A DNA stretch of 64,000 bases from UBA5359 sp002410925 [NCBI: bacterium UBP13_UBA5359] (GCA_002410925.1 DHPR01000012.1:286669-350668); one strand, 5' to 3'; numbered from the stretch's first letter, positions 18,241 to 27,598 are shown. Numbers and translations: made by a program. Notes: generated by a model not told the origin, from the sequence alone.

Positions 18241-19479
18241 ATGGTGGTTATAAAAAACTTTCTTGTTCGTCTTTCCGCTATCTTTCAAAAGAGAAGCTCT
18301 TCTGCCGGCGAGACCGGCGTAGTCTCGGAACTCGAACAGGCGAATATAGCAGAGATAAATGAAGCATCGGCAGATGAAAAGCAAGATAATGTTTCACGTG
18401 AAACATTGGAAAGCGCCGGCTCAGAAGATATCTCGGGTGCAGAAAAACGGTCGGAGTTAATCAATGGCGTTGCAGAGCATGGCGATGAGCCGGTTTCCCT
18501 TGAAGCGCGGCCTGGAACTATTGACGAAGAGACCGATCATGGCGATGATGGCATAGAGGAATCATCGCCGGAGACGAGGCCTGAGAGCTTGTTGCTCACG
18601 GAAGATGTTGGCGAAGCCTCTTTACCGGCGGTTCATGTAGAGGATAATTCAGCGGAGGCCTGCAGCATAGAGAGGGCTTTGAATGAAAACGATGATGCAC
18701 GTAAGCCTATTATCCTCGATAGCAGAATCATGGTAGTCATCAATCAAAAAGGAGGCGTGGGTAAAACCACGACGGCTATTAATCTGTCTGCTGCCTTGGC
18801 CGAAAGAGGACAGCGAGTTCTGTTGGTAGATGCCGATCCGCAGGGAAATGCCGGCAGCGGCTTAGGTATCGATCGTAACAAGCTGGAATACTGCCTTTAC
18901 GATCTGCTTTCAGGAACACTTTCGCTAGCAGAGGTTAAAGTTGAAACAATGATTGAAGGCTTGGATGTTGTGCCGGCCACCGTTAATTTAGCCGGTGCGG
19001 AAATCGAGCTTGTCGCTGTAGATAATCGGGAATATCGTTTGGGAAAGGTCTTGAAGAATGCGGTGAACAGCTATGATTTTGTCATTATAGATTGCCCGCC
19101 ATCTCTAGGGCTACTGACTATCAATGCTTTGGCTATAGCTGATGAGGCTGTTATTCCTGTGCAATGTGAGTTCTTTGCGTTGGAGGGGCTTAGCCAGCTT
19201 TATTCTACCTTGGATCTAATCAGAAAGGAGCTGAACCCTCGACTGAGGCAACAGCATATTCTAATAAATATGTATGATGGCCGGGTGAAGCTTCATCAAC
19301 AAATAAGAGCAGAGATAGAGAGCTTCTTTCGGGCAGACTTATTTAAAACGGAAATTCCCCGTTCAGTAAGATTGAGCGAGGCGCCGAGTTTTGGCCAACC
19401 GATTATGAAATATGATAAGAATGGCCGGCTTAGTGATATCTACAGCCGCTTAGCTGAGGAGGTCGTCAGTTTTGAGTGA
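18241..19479 (+). CDS. parA: Chromosome partitioning ATPase ParA (Soj) with long acidic N-terminal extension
   Basis: Deviant-Walker ATPase that works with ParB-parS to segregate origins. Residues 164-412 are a standard Soj-type core: VVINQKGGVGKTTTAINLS, LLVDADPQGNAGSGLG and FVIIDCPPSLGLLTINAL. Ahead of it lie about 163 residues rich in Glu, Asp and Ser, with no recognisable domain and probably disordered; usual chromosomal ParA proteins are about 250 residues in total. The ATG at 18241 has GGAG upstream. The Met at the core boundary (18730) has no ribosome-binding site, so the extension is probably translated. A parS site lies within the extension's coding sequence. The gene overlaps parB. 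Confidence 0.93.
   Translation: MVVIKNFLVRLSAIFQKRSSSAGETGVVSELEQANIAEINEASADEKQDNVSRETLESAGSEDISGAEKRSELINGVAEHGDEPVSLEARPGTIDEETDHGDDGIEESSPETRPESLLLTEDVGEASLPAVHVEDNSAEACSIERALNENDDARKPIILDSRIMVVINQKGGVGKTTTAINLSAALAERGQRVLLVDADPQGNAGSGLGIDRNKLEYCLYDLLSGTLSLAEVKVETMIEGLDVVPATVNLAGAEIELVAVDNREYRLGKVLKNAVNSYDFVIIDCPPSLGLLTINALAIADEAVIPVQCEFFALEGLSQLYSTLDLIRKELNPRLRQQHILINMYDGRVKLHQQIRAEIESFFRADLFKTEIPRSVRLSEAPSFGQPIMKYDKNGRLSDIYSRLAEEVVSFE
18390..18405. promoter_or_regulatory. parS: parS site 3, inside parA
   Basis: A perfect TGTTTCACGTGAAACA inside the parA extension; in frame it encodes part of NVSRET. Confidence 0.95.
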
Positions 19480-20305
19480 AAGGCAGGTTCTTGGCCGAGG
19501 GCTTGGAGCGCTTATCCCCGGTGCAGCCTCTTTTGGGAAAGAATCGAGGGATATCCCTTTGCATTTAATAGATCCCAATCCATATCAGCCGAGGCAGTAC
19601 TGGGATGAGGATCGTATTGAAGAGTTAGCGGTTTCCATACGGGAGCATGGGCTCATACAGCCTATTGTCTTGCGTCCGACAGGAGATCGTTACCAGATAG
19701 TGGCCGGCGAGCGCCGCTGGAGAGCTTCAAAGAGAGCGGGATTGCAGCGAGTGGCCGCGTTTATTAAAGAGTATTCCGATAAAGAAATGTTGGAACTGGC
19801 ATTGGTGGAGAATATCCAGCGCCAGGATCTCAACCCGGTGGAGACGGCGCGAGCCTATCAAATGTTGATTACAGAGTTTAGTTATACTCAGGAGGAGCTG
19901 GGGCGAAGAGTCGGCCGTAGCCGGTCAAGCGTGGCTAATACCCTTCGTTTGCTCTCTCTTTCCGAGCAACTTCAAGAAATGCTGGCGAAGGGTACCTTGA
20001 ATGAGGGGCAGGTTAGACCTTTATTGGCATTGCCTCCTGAAAAACAGTTAAGCATGGCGCAGGAGATTGCGCACAGAGGTTTTACGGCCAGGCAGGTAGA
20101 AAGGATGACACGGCGCAATGTTTCACGTGAAACATCTATGCGAAGCGTTGACCCTCATCTGGCCGATATAATAGAACGACTTCAGCATCGTTTGGGGACA
20201 GAGATTCGCATATCGGGCGATGCTGCCGGCGAGATGGTCATCAAATTTTTCTCTCCCGAAGATTTAGAGAGGGTTGTGGATATTATCCTCAACGAACAAG
20301 AGTAA
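19472..20305 (+). CDS. parB: Chromosome partitioning protein ParB (Spo0J)
   Basis: CTP-dependent clamp that loads at parS and spreads, 277 residues. It begins LGRGLGALIP, has the CTP-binding GERRWRASKRAG and the ENIQRQDLNPVETARAY motif, then a HTH (YTQEELGRRVGRSRSSVANTLRLL). The start is TTG with GAGGAGG 9 nt upstream, overlapping parA by 8 bp. It contains parS site 4 in its own coding sequence. Confidence 0.97.
   Translation: MSERQVLGRGLGALIPGAASFGKESRDIPLHLIDPNPYQPRQYWDEDRIEELAVSIREHGLIQPIVLRPTGDRYQIVAGERRWRASKRAGLQRVAAFIKEYSDKEMLELALVENIQRQDLNPVETARAYQMLITEFSYTQEELGRRVGRSRSSVANTLRLLSLSEQLQEMLAKGTLNEGQVRPLLALPPEKQLSMAQEIAHRGFTARQVERMTRRNVSRETSMRSVDPHLADIIERLQHRLGTEIRISGDAAGEMVIKFFSPEDLERVVDIILNEQE
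20119..20134. promoter_or_regulatory. parS: parS site 4, inside parB
   Basis: A perfect TGTTTCACGTGAAACA within parB, again read in frame as NVSRET. Confidence 0.95.
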
Positions 20306-20361
20306 CTCGGCATCTCGTTGTTTGTTGTTTTATTGATGCTAGTAAGTGATGGCGTAAAGAT

Positions 20362-21198
20362 ATGAATTCGTTATATAAAAGATTACTGACAGCTTTTGTG
20401 GGTATTCCGCTACTACTCTATCTTGCCAACAAGGGGCACTGGTTCTTCTTCGCTTTAACGCTTTTTATCGCGCTTGTCTCGACGGGAGAGTTTTTGGCTG
20501 CCTGCCAAAGCCGAGGTGTCCGACCTAATGCTGCTCTTGTTTTGTTTGGTGTTGCCGCCGCTTCTCTTTTAGCCAAAATATGTGCCGGCAAAGGGCAAAT
20601 ACCCTTGGCTGCTTTGTTACCGGTTTCTTTGTGGCTGATCTTTTCTATTGCCTGCGTTTTACGCGCCGATGTACATATTCTCGATCGTATTTCCGCAAGG
20701 GTTTTAACCATAATCTACCTTGGCGTTCTACCTGCTCATCTTATTCTGCTGCGAGATCTAACAGGAAGTTTTCAGCTTCTCGGCAGAGAATGGGATTTAG
20801 GGTTCTTTATGGTTATCTGGCTTTATCTTATCGTTTGGGGCACCGATACGGGGGCGTATGCGGTTGGAACTTTAATCGGCCGGAGAAGAATCTTTCCAGT
20901 TGTCAGCCCTAATAAATCGTTGGAAGGCCTTTTAGGCGGACTGTCGTTAGGCGTTTTGCTGGGCATGGCCTGCGGGAGCCTTCTTTTTCATGATTCGCTG
21001 AAGCTGCTGATCGCCTCTTTGGTAACCAGCCTGGCGGCTGTCTACGGTGATTTATTTGCCTCTCTGCTCAAGCGAGTGCTGTCGATAAAGGATTTTGGAG
21101 AAGTTCTGCCGGGACATGGCGGTATTCTTGATCGGTTTGATAGCTTGATAATGGCGGCGCCGGTCGCTTATATCTGTATCAGGCTCTTTTTTAGCTGA
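20362..21198 (+). CDS. cdsA: Phosphatidate cytidylyltransferase
   Basis: Integral membrane enzyme making CDP-diacylglycerol from phosphatidate and CTP; 278 residues with about seven or eight hydrophobic segments. The CdsA signature is complete near the C-terminus: [20 protein letters not shown] followed by GILDRFDS. No strong ribosome-binding site precedes the ATG. It stands 56 bp after parB. Confidence 0.95.
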   Translation: MNSLYKRLLTAFVGIPLLLYLANKGHWFFFALTLFIALVSTGEFLAACQSRGVRPNAALVLFGVAAASLLAKICAGKGQIPLAALLPVSLWLIFSIACVLRADVHILDRISARVLTIIYLGVLPAHLILLRDLTGSFQLLGREWDLGFFMVIWLYLIVWGTDTGAYAVGTLIGRRRIFPVVSPNKSLEGLLGGLSLGVLLGMACGSLLFHDSLKLLIASLVTSLAAVYGDLFASLLKRVLSIKDFGEVLPGHGGILDRFDSLIMAAPVAYICIRLFFS

Positions 21199-21266
21199 CC
21201 TTTACATACTGCGATGGTATTGCTAAAATTGCAGTTGCTGAAAGTTGTTTTTAAAGGGTTTTGGGG

Positions 21267-21905
21267 ATGTCTTTTTATAATCGCAGTGAAGCCGGCCGGC
21301 TATTGGCAGACCGGTTGATATCCTACAAGCGAGATGCCAGTATTGTTATGGCTGTTCCCAGAGGCGGCGTGGTGGTTGCTTCTGAAGTTGCTCAAGCGCT
21401 TGATATTGAAATGGATATAGTGCTGGCGAAGAAAATAGGTGCTCCATATAACGAGGATTATGCTATAGGGGCTTTATCTGAATCCGGCTATGAAACTATC
21501 GACAGCGAGGCGATAAAAGATCTGAAGGTGGAAGCTTCTTACATGAAGCGAATGCGCCTGCTGGTCTCCAGAGAGCTGGAGACCCGTCAGTCTCGCCTTC
21601 GAAGAGGGTGCTCAAGAGTTTCAACACGTGGACGGACCGTTATTGTTGTTGATGACGGTGTTGCCACGGGGCTGACTTTGAAAGCAGCAGCTCTTACCCT
21701 TCGCTCGGATTGCCCGCAGGAAATGGTGTTGGCCGTTCCTGTGGCAGCGGCAGATAGCTTGATGCTGTTGCGACCGTTCTTTGATGCGATCGTATGCCTG
21801 GAGCCATCGGAAATGTTCTTCTCCGTCGGCCAATTTTACGATCTCTTTGAGCCGGTTTCTGATGAAACCGTTACTACACTCCTCAAAAGAGGGGTTTGGT
21901 CTTAA
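21267..21905 (+). CDS. Phosphoribosyltransferase-domain protein
   Basis: A type I PRTase fold protein of 212 residues. The PRPP-binding motif is VIVVDDGVATGLT; MAVPRGGVVVASEVA near the N-terminus and LAKKIGAPYNEDYAIGA resemble a family often annotated only as phosphoribosyltransferase. No substrate can be assigned. The ATG at 21267 has AAAGGG 9 nt upstream; a TTG two codons earlier is less likely. It lies between cdsA and mscS without functional linkage. Confidence 0.85.
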   Translation: MSFYNRSEAGRLLADRLISYKRDASIVMAVPRGGVVVASEVAQALDIEMDIVLAKKIGAPYNEDYAIGALSESGYETIDSEAIKDLKVEASYMKRMRLLVSRELETRQSRLRRGCSRVSTRGRTVIVVDDGVATGLTLKAAALTLRSDCPQEMVLAVPVAAADSLMLLRPFFDAIVCLEPSEMFFSVGQFYDLFEPVSDETVTTLLKRGVWS

Positions 21906-21928
21906 ATCGTTGAGGGGGGTAAATACTC

Positions 21929-22711
21929 ATGTCATCTTTTACCACCATTTTAACCAAAGCAATTACTATATTGCTGATAGCTATGGCTGCGGAAATAGTC
22001 GTTATGCTTGTCGCCAGAGTCATCAGCAACAACATCAATCGTAGTGTCGGGCAGCAGGAACAGCCGACATCCGTAAAGGCGCGACGGCGGACTACTTTGC
22101 AAGGGATGCTGGTGAATTCCGCCAGATATTTCATTTATTTTATAGCATTGTTGATGATTCTCGGACAAATGGGAGTCAATTGGCAGCCTATACTTGCAGG
22201 TGCCGGAGTTGTTGGGTTGGCCATAGGGTTTGGGGCGCAGCGTCTGGTAAGAGATATCATTTCCGGACTCTTCATTCTGGTAGAGGATCAATTTGCCATC
22301 GGAGATTATATTACTCTGGGAGCGGTATCCGGCGAGGTTGTTGAGTTAGGGCTGAGAGTGACGAAGATACGCGATGATAACGGTTGCATCTGTACCGTCG
22401 CCAACGGTGATGTTACCGCTACTTGTAATTATTCCCGGGGTCCTTACCGTCTCACCATCAATTTTGCTGTTGCCGCGGATAGCGATCTTATGGAAATCGG
22501 GAAGATTGTCAGCACTCTGGCCGAGAGTTTTTCCGGGCGGGAGGATCTTTTCGGGAAACCCCGCTTACAGGGGCCGGTGAGTATTAGTGCCGGGAAAATA
22601 CAAATGCTTGTAACGGCGGAGGTGCTCTCCACTAACAGGCTTTCTCTGGCCGCAGAGATACAAACGGAGCTGCTTTATCGTCTTCGTGCCGCCGGAATCA
22701 ATATCTGCTAG
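21929..22711 (+). CDS. mscS: Small-conductance mechanosensitive channel (MscS family)
   Basis: A 260-residue channel that would open on hypo-osmotic shock. Two or three N-terminal membrane segments precede the Gly/Ala-rich pore helix AGAGVVGLAIGFGAQRLVRD, followed by the IISGLFILVEDQFAIGDYI beta-domain start that defines MscS. A strong GAGGGGGG site precedes the ATG. uppP starts 12 bp after it. Confidence 0.93.
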   Translation: MSSFTTILTKAITILLIAMAAEIVVMLVARVISNNINRSVGQQEQPTSVKARRRTTLQGMLVNSARYFIYFIALLMILGQMGVNWQPILAGAGVVGLAIGFGAQRLVRDIISGLFILVEDQFAIGDYITLGAVSGEVVELGLRVTKIRDDNGCICTVANGDVTATCNYSRGPYRLTINFAVAADSDLMEIGKIVSTLAESFSGREDLFGKPRLQGPVSISAGKIQMLVTAEVLSTNRLSLAAEIQTELLYRLRAAGINIC

Positions 22712-22723
22712 GAGGATAAATTT

Positions 22724-23560
22724 TTGAACGAAAGTATCGCTGCTGTCCTGGGATTGGTTCAGGGGCTGACGGAATTTATTCCGGTTAGCAGTTCTGCTCA
22801 TTTAGTTCTAATTCCTGAGCTTTTTCGCTGGGAGCCGGCTGGAATGGCCTTCGATACGGCACTGCATTTCGGCACGCTGTTAGCCCTGCTGGCCTTTTTC
22901 GGGCGAGACATAGCCGTGCTGTTGGCTGCTTTCTATGACAGCCTTAAAGAGATCATGACTGGAAAGAAGTGGCGACAGGCTCTCTCTGCCTCCGCAGAGA
23001 GGAGGTTGGCCTGGCTGGTGCTGCTGGGCACACTGCCGGCTGCAGTTATCGGCATGAGCTTTAAAAGCACCCTGGAGAGGCTTTTCGAAACACCGCTGGC
23101 AGCAGCGGCTTTTCTGCTGATAACAGGCATCATGATCTGGTATGTTGGAAGTCGAAAATACGAGGGCAGTGCCGACCGACAGGTGCCCGTTTCGCCACAG
23201 ATCGCTTTTTTTGTTGGGTTGGCTCAGGCTTTTGCTATGCTGCCGGGGATATCACGTTCCGGAGCGACCATCTCTGCCGGACTCTTCTTGGGGCTTGATA
23301 GAGAAACAGCTCCGCGCTTCTCCTTTCTGCTGGCTATCCCGGCCATAGCAGGTGCCACTCTTCTACAGCTCAAGGATTTGCATCAGCTGGCCAATGAGGC
23401 CTGGCTGCCTCTGTTGATAGGCGGGATAGTGGCTGCCGTTAGCGGTTATCTGGCTATTTTGCTGGTCTTTCGTTCTTTGCAAAGCCATAAATTCAAATAT
23501 TTTGCTTGCTATTGTTGGCTGATAGGTCTTTTCATGCTGGGGCGGATTATGTGGAAATAA
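22724..23560 (+). CDS. uppP: Undecaprenyl-diphosphatase UppP (BacA)
   Basis: Membrane phosphatase recycling undecaprenyl pyrophosphate, the lipid carrier for peptidoglycan and other glycans; 278 residues. Both family signatures are present: GLVQGLTEFIPVSSSAHLVL at the N-terminus and PGISRSGATISAGLFLG in the C-terminal half. Start TTG behind GGAGG. Relevant to the large glycan cluster further right, which would need this carrier. Confidence 0.96.
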   Translation: MNESIAAVLGLVQGLTEFIPVSSSAHLVLIPELFRWEPAGMAFDTALHFGTLLALLAFFGRDIAVLLAAFYDSLKEIMTGKKWRQALSASAERRLAWLVLLGTLPAAVIGMSFKSTLERLFETPLAAAAFLLITGIMIWYVGSRKYEGSADRQVPVSPQIAFFVGLAQAFAMLPGISRSGATISAGLFLGLDRETAPRFSFLLAIPAIAGATLLQLKDLHQLANEAWLPLLIGGIVAAVSGYLAILLVFRSLQSHKFKYFACYCWLIGLFMLGRIMWK

Positions 23561-23763
23561 TGATTATTCATTCGGGGGATCTGTTGGAGCTTAGAAAACC
23601 TCATCCTTGCGGCAGCAAAACCTGGGAGGTAACTCGAACCGGTACCGACATAGGTATGATTTGCCAGGGCTGCGGGCACTATGTTCTGATAGCAAGGCGA
23701 AAATTGGAACCTCGGATAAAAAGCATTCGTTCCTCTCCGGCTACGAATAATCGAAGAGAGTAA
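23560..23763 (+). CDS. DUF951 family protein
   Basis: A 67-residue protein matching DUF951, a small family of Gram-positive bacteria of unknown function. It reads MIIHSGDLLELRKPHPCGS, then WEVTRTGTDIGMICQGCGHY, with cysteines that could bind a metal. The start overlaps the uppP stop (TAATG); a GTG three codons earlier is possible. Confidence 0.85.
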   Translation: MIIHSGDLLELRKPHPCGSKTWEVTRTGTDIGMICQGCGHYVLIARRKLEPRIKSIRSSPATNNRRE

Positions 23764-23856
23764 AAGAGATGATAGGAATCGGCTGAGGCTTTTCGCTCTC
23801 TGCCGGTGGAAGGATAAAACGGTTCTTCAGAGTGAATGCAGAAAGAGGTTGGCGGT

Positions 23857-24642
23857 ATGAGCGCGAAAAAACTTTTAGCCGTCGATATAGGTAATACCAA
23901 TATTATTCTGGGCATTTATGCCGGGGAAGATATGGTTGCTTCCTGGCGTATAGCCACAGAGAGATGGCGAACAGCTGATGAGTGGGGCCTTGCGCTCTTG
24001 GGTTTGCTCGGGATGCGAAGCATAGCTCCCGGCATAGTGGATGCTGTGGTCATCGGCAGCGTAGTGCCGGCGGTTACTCAAGCCTGGGTCGAGATGTGCC
24101 GGAAAAGTCTGGGCATGGAACCGTTATCGGTCAGCTCTGCCGTAGATTGCGGGCTTATCGTGCTTTATGATCATCCCAAGGATGTGGGTGCCGATAGATT
24201 GGCTAATGCTCTGGCAGCTTATCGCCGTCGGGGTGCAGCGGTGATTCTGGATTTCGGTACGGCCACCACTCTGGATGCTGTCTCTGCTGCAGGTGAGTAT
24301 CTGGGCGGAGCTATTATGCCGGGGATAAGCATTTCACTCGATGCGCTGTACAGCAAGGCTGCCAGGCTGTCGGGCGTTGATCTTTTTGCACCGCTGACGT
24401 CGATAGGTCGCAATACCGGTGATAGTCTGAGATCGGGAATAATATATGGCTTTGCCGCTCAGGCAGAGGGAATGACGCAGCGCTTTCTAAGGGAGATGGG
24501 CGAAGAGACAGCTGTGCTGGCTACCGGGGGGCTGGCGGAGCCGGTCTGCAGCCAGATGTGCCTGGCGGTAGAGGTCGATCCCTTTCTGACACTTGAGGGG
24601 CTGAAGGCTATATACGAGATGAATTGTAAGGATAGCGTCTGA
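23857..24642 (+). CDS. coaX: Type III pantothenate kinase
   Basis: First enzyme of CoA synthesis from pantothenate, ASKHA fold, 261 residues. The phosphate-1 motif is AVDIGNTNIILG; GADRLANALAA and LDFGTATTLDAVS are also conserved. The ATG at 23857 has AGAGG 8 nt upstream and fits the family N-terminus better than 23836. It overlaps dusB by one base. panB, an earlier enzyme of the same pathway, is at 40463. Confidence 0.95.
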   Translation: MSAKKLLAVDIGNTNIILGIYAGEDMVASWRIATERWRTADEWGLALLGLLGMRSIAPGIVDAVVIGSVVPAVTQAWVEMCRKSLGMEPLSVSSAVDCGLIVLYDHPKDVGADRLANALAAYRRRGAAVILDFGTATTLDAVSAAGEYLGGAIMPGISISLDALYSKAARLSGVDLFAPLTSIGRNTGDSLRSGIIYGFAAQAEGMTQRFLREMGEETAVLATGGLAEPVCSQMCLAVEVDPFLTLEGLKAIYEMNCKDSV

Positions 24643-25595
24643 TGGATCTGATCGAGATACTGAAGCATCGGCCTGTTGTTCTTGCTCCGATGGCCGGCAT
24701 TACGGATAAGAGCTTTCGGTTGATATGCCGGCGCCTGGGAGCGGATCTTGTCTATACGGAGATGGTCAGCAGCTGGGGGCTCCATTATCGCAATGCGGCT
24801 ACTGTGGATATGTTGGATTTTAGCGGGGAGGACCGGCTGGTGGCACAGATATTTGGTGCTGATCCGGCAGTTATGGCTGAGGGCGCTCTGATGTTGCAGG
24901 AAAGAGGTGCAGGGGCGGTAGATATTAATGCCGGTTGTCCGGTGCCTAAAGTGGTAAAGACCGGAGCCGGTTCCGAACTGATGCGCGACCCGGAGCTACT
25001 TAACCGTATAGTACATAGTGTAGTGCAAGCGGTCGAGCTTCCTGTCACGGTTAAAATTAGAACGGGCTGGAACGCCAGCAGCATAAATGCTGTCGAGGTT
25101 GCTTTGGCGGCTCGGGACGGGGGTGCCGCCGCCATAGCGGTGCATGGTAGAACCTGCCGCCAGATGTACGGCGGCAGGGCTGATTGGGATGTGATAGCCA
25201 GGGTTGTTGATGCGCTGGATATTCCGGTGATCGGTAATGGAGATATTGCTGGTCCTGAGGATGCTGCTCGGCGGTTGTTCGAAAGCGGCTGCGCTGGAGT
25301 GATGCTTGGCCGGGCAGCTCTGGGAAATCCTTGGATCTTTGGCCGAATTGTATCTTTTATCAGGGAGGGGAGGCTGGCCGCCGAGCCCTCCCGAGAGGAG
25401 AAGCTGGCTGTATCTCGGGAGCATCTCTACGATGTGCTGCAGCGTCGAGGAGAAGCACGGGGCATCAGAGAGATGCGAAAGCATCTGGCTTGGTATTTCA
25501 AAGGAATGCCGGGTGCGGCCAGGTTGCGCGAAAAGATTAATACCATGTCGAGCAAAGAGGATGCCGAAAGGATCTTTCGGGAGGGATTAAGATGA
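24642..25595 (+). CDS. dusB: tRNA-dihydrouridine synthase
   Basis: FMN-dependent TIM-barrel enzyme reducing uridines in the tRNA D-loop; 317 residues. It has VVLAPMAGITDKSFR at the start, the catalytic cysteine in INAGCPVPKVVKTGAGSELM, and VHGRTCRQMYGG and GNGDI for RNA and FMN binding. DusB type is inferred from overall similarity; other Dus paralogues are not excluded. Confidence 0.93.
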   Translation: MDLIEILKHRPVVLAPMAGITDKSFRLICRRLGADLVYTEMVSSWGLHYRNAATVDMLDFSGEDRLVAQIFGADPAVMAEGALMLQERGAGAVDINAGCPVPKVVKTGAGSELMRDPELLNRIVHSVVQAVELPVTVKIRTGWNASSINAVEVALAARDGGAAAIAVHGRTCRQMYGGRADWDVIARVVDALDIPVIGNGDIAGPEDAARRLFESGCAGVMLGRAALGNPWIFGRIVSFIREGRLAAEPSREEKLAVSREHLYDVLQRRGEARGIREMRKHLAWYFKGMPGAARLREKINTMSSKEDAERIFREGLR

Positions 25596-26566
25596 AAAAA
25601 GTTGTCAGTGTAAGTCTGGGTTCTTCCAAACGGGACCATGCTGTGGAGATAAAGCTGTTTGGCGAACGAATCAAAGTACGCCGCCTGGGTACAGACGGCA
25701 GCTTGCAAAAGGCTATAAAGATGATCGGTGAGCTGGATGGTGAGGTTGATGCCATTGGCTTGGGAGGGATAGACCTCTATTTGGTAACAGCGGGAAAAAA
25801 ATTCGTGGTTCGAGATGCCCTCAAAATGGCCAAAGCCGCCTTTATAACACCGGTAGTGGACGGCAGTGGGTTAAAGAACACGTTGGAGCGACAGACCGTT
25901 GAGTATCTTGTCAGGAAAGGGCTGCTCGCTCTCTCTGGCCGGCGGGTGATGCTGGTAAGCGCCGTTGACCGCTTCGGCATGGCTGAAGCGGTTGAGGAGA
26001 TGGGGGCGGAGTGCCTCTTTGGCGATGTGATCTTTGCTCTTGGGCTGCCGGTGCCGATACGCTCGTCGCGGATATTGAAAATATTAGCCCTTACGCTGCT
26101 GCCTATTATCTGCCGGCTGCCGTTCAAATTAATATACCCTACTGGAGAGAAACAGGAGGTGGAAGATCCTAAATATAGCAGGTATTTCGATTGGGCTGAG
26201 GTCATAGCCGGAGATTTTCATTTTATCAAGAGATATATGCCTGCCCGGCTTGACGGCAAGGTAATTATCACCAATACTGTTACGGCTGCAGATGTGGAGC
26301 TGTTCCGGCAGCGAGGCGTAAAGATGCTGGTGACCACTACTCCTGAACTTAGCGGACGCTCTTTCGGCACCAATGTTATGGAAGCTGCACTGGTAGCTGT
26401 CAGCGATAAGCCGGCCTCTCAGATTACTCCCGAAGATTATTGGGAAGCATTGAAGAAGCTGGGTTGGTGCCCCAGAATAGAGCATTTTGATGTGCCGGAG
26501 AGGGAGCTTGCAGGGGTTACGGAAGAGAAGAGCAATAGAGATATTGAACAGAGGAATAATAAATGA
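25592..26566 (+). CDS. Conserved protein annotated in related bacteria as quinate 5-dehydrogenase-like
   Basis: A 324-residue protein beginning MKKVVSVSLGSSKRDH, with AIGLGGIDLYLVTAGKKFVVRD and VDGSGLKNTLERQTVEYLV. From memory this resembles a Clostridial family labelled quinate 5-dehydrogenase, but that name is not backed by a visible shikimate-dehydrogenase active site. A hydrophobic stretch (LKILALTLLPIICRLPF) occurs mid-protein. It overlaps dusB by 4 bp and precedes the ThiF-like gene. The function is uncertain. Confidence 0.6.
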   Translation: MKKVVSVSLGSSKRDHAVEIKLFGERIKVRRLGTDGSLQKAIKMIGELDGEVDAIGLGGIDLYLVTAGKKFVVRDALKMAKAAFITPVVDGSGLKNTLERQTVEYLVRKGLLALSGRRVMLVSAVDRFGMAEAVEEMGAECLFGDVIFALGLPVPIRSSRILKILALTLLPIICRLPFKLIYPTGEKQEVEDPKYSRYFDWAEVIAGDFHFIKRYMPARLDGKVIITNTVTAADVELFRQRGVKMLVTTTPELSGRSFGTNVMEAALVAVSDKPASQITPEDYWEALKKLGWCPRIEHFDVPERELAGVTEEKSNRDIEQRNNK

Positions 26567-26578
26567 GAGTATAAGAAA

Positions 26579-27598
26579 ATGGAAGGATATTATAAAAAAA
26601 GATATTCACGGCAGATGCTATTTCAGGGAATTGGCGACGGCGGCCAGGAACGCTTGGCGAGTTCCAGGGCTGTGATTATAGGTTGCGGAGCATTGGGAAC
26701 CGTTATCGCCAACGGCCTGGCCCGCGCCGGTATAGGCCAACTGGTGCTTATTGACCGGGATGTGGTGGAATGGAGCAATCTGCCGCGGCAAATGCTTTTT
26801 GAAGAGAGAGATATCGGTCTGCCTAAAGCCGTGGCGGCGGAGATGCATCTTAGAGCCGTAAACTCCGGCATAGAGATTACCGGTCTGGCAAGGGATTTCA
26901 ACGCAAAGACGGCTGAAAGCCTGGTAGCCGGGGCGGATATAGTTCTGGATGGCACGGATAACTTTGCGGCACGTTTTTTGATAAACGATATCTGTCTGAA
27001 GCTGGGAATTCCCTGGATCTATGGTGCTGTGCTGGGGGCTACGGGTTGCTCTCTTACCATACAGCCGGATTATCCGCCATGCCTGCGCTGTCTTATACCG
27101 GAGCCACCGGAGGCGGGTACTTTTCTCTCCTGCCACCAGGCCGGGGTGATCAATCCTGCGCCTGGTCTGATAGGCGCGGTGGAAGTGGCTGAGGCGCTGA
27201 AGGTTTTGAGTGGAGTGCAAACGGATCAGCGATTGCTGGAAGTGGATTTGTGGCAGAGAAATTACCGGCTGGTGAATGTAGCGGGTGCGGCCAGATTTGA
27301 TTGTCCTGCCTGCAACGGCCAGTATGATTATCTTCACACCGAAACCGGAAATCACTCACCGCTTTACGCAGGAGAGGCATCTGTGCAGCTTTACAATACG
27401 GCAAAGGCTGAGCGGGTTGATCTCGATGAACTGGCCGGCCGGTTAGCTGGTCAAGGAAAAGTATGCAACAACGGTTACGTCCTCAGTTTAAGGCAGGAGA
27501 ACAGGAGTGTTTACTTTTTTACGGATGGAAGAGTTATCGTCAGAGGTACGGATGATCCTGCTCAGGCCAGGCTGCTGCTGAAGGAATTGCGGCGGTAG
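26579..27598 (+). CDS. ThiF/MoeB/HesA-family adenylyltransferase
   Basis: E1-like enzyme of 339 residues that would adenylate the C-terminus of a ubiquitin-like sulfur carrier. The N-terminal YSRQMLFQGIGDGGQERL, the nucleotide-binding GCGALGTVIANGLARAG, the DGTDNFAARFLIND motif and two zinc Cys pairs (CLRC and CPAC) are present. The last 80 or so residues include a ThiS-like or unknown small domain. No carrier protein is encoded nearby; the next gene is larE, a sulfur-transfer enzyme, so a shared sulfur pathway is possible but unproven. Weak ribosome-binding site. Confidence 0.85.
   Translation: MEGYYKKRYSRQMLFQGIGDGGQERLASSRAVIIGCGALGTVIANGLARAGIGQLVLIDRDVVEWSNLPRQMLFEERDIGLPKAVAAEMHLRAVNSGIEITGLARDFNAKTAESLVAGADIVLDGTDNFAARFLINDICLKLGIPWIYGAVLGATGCSLTIQPDYPPCLRCLIPEPPEAGTFLSCHQAGVINPAPGLIGAVEVAEALKVLSGVQTDQRLLEVDLWQRNYRLVNVAGAARFDCPACNGQYDYLHTETGNHSPLYAGEASVQLYNTAKAERVDLDELAGRLAGQGKVCNNGYVLSLRQENRSVYFFTDGRVIVRGTDDPAQARLLLKELRR

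Noticed and set aside
26618-27355. 245-codon frame antisense to the ThiF-like gene
   Set aside because: No family pattern; the plus-strand frame has the full E1-like motif set.
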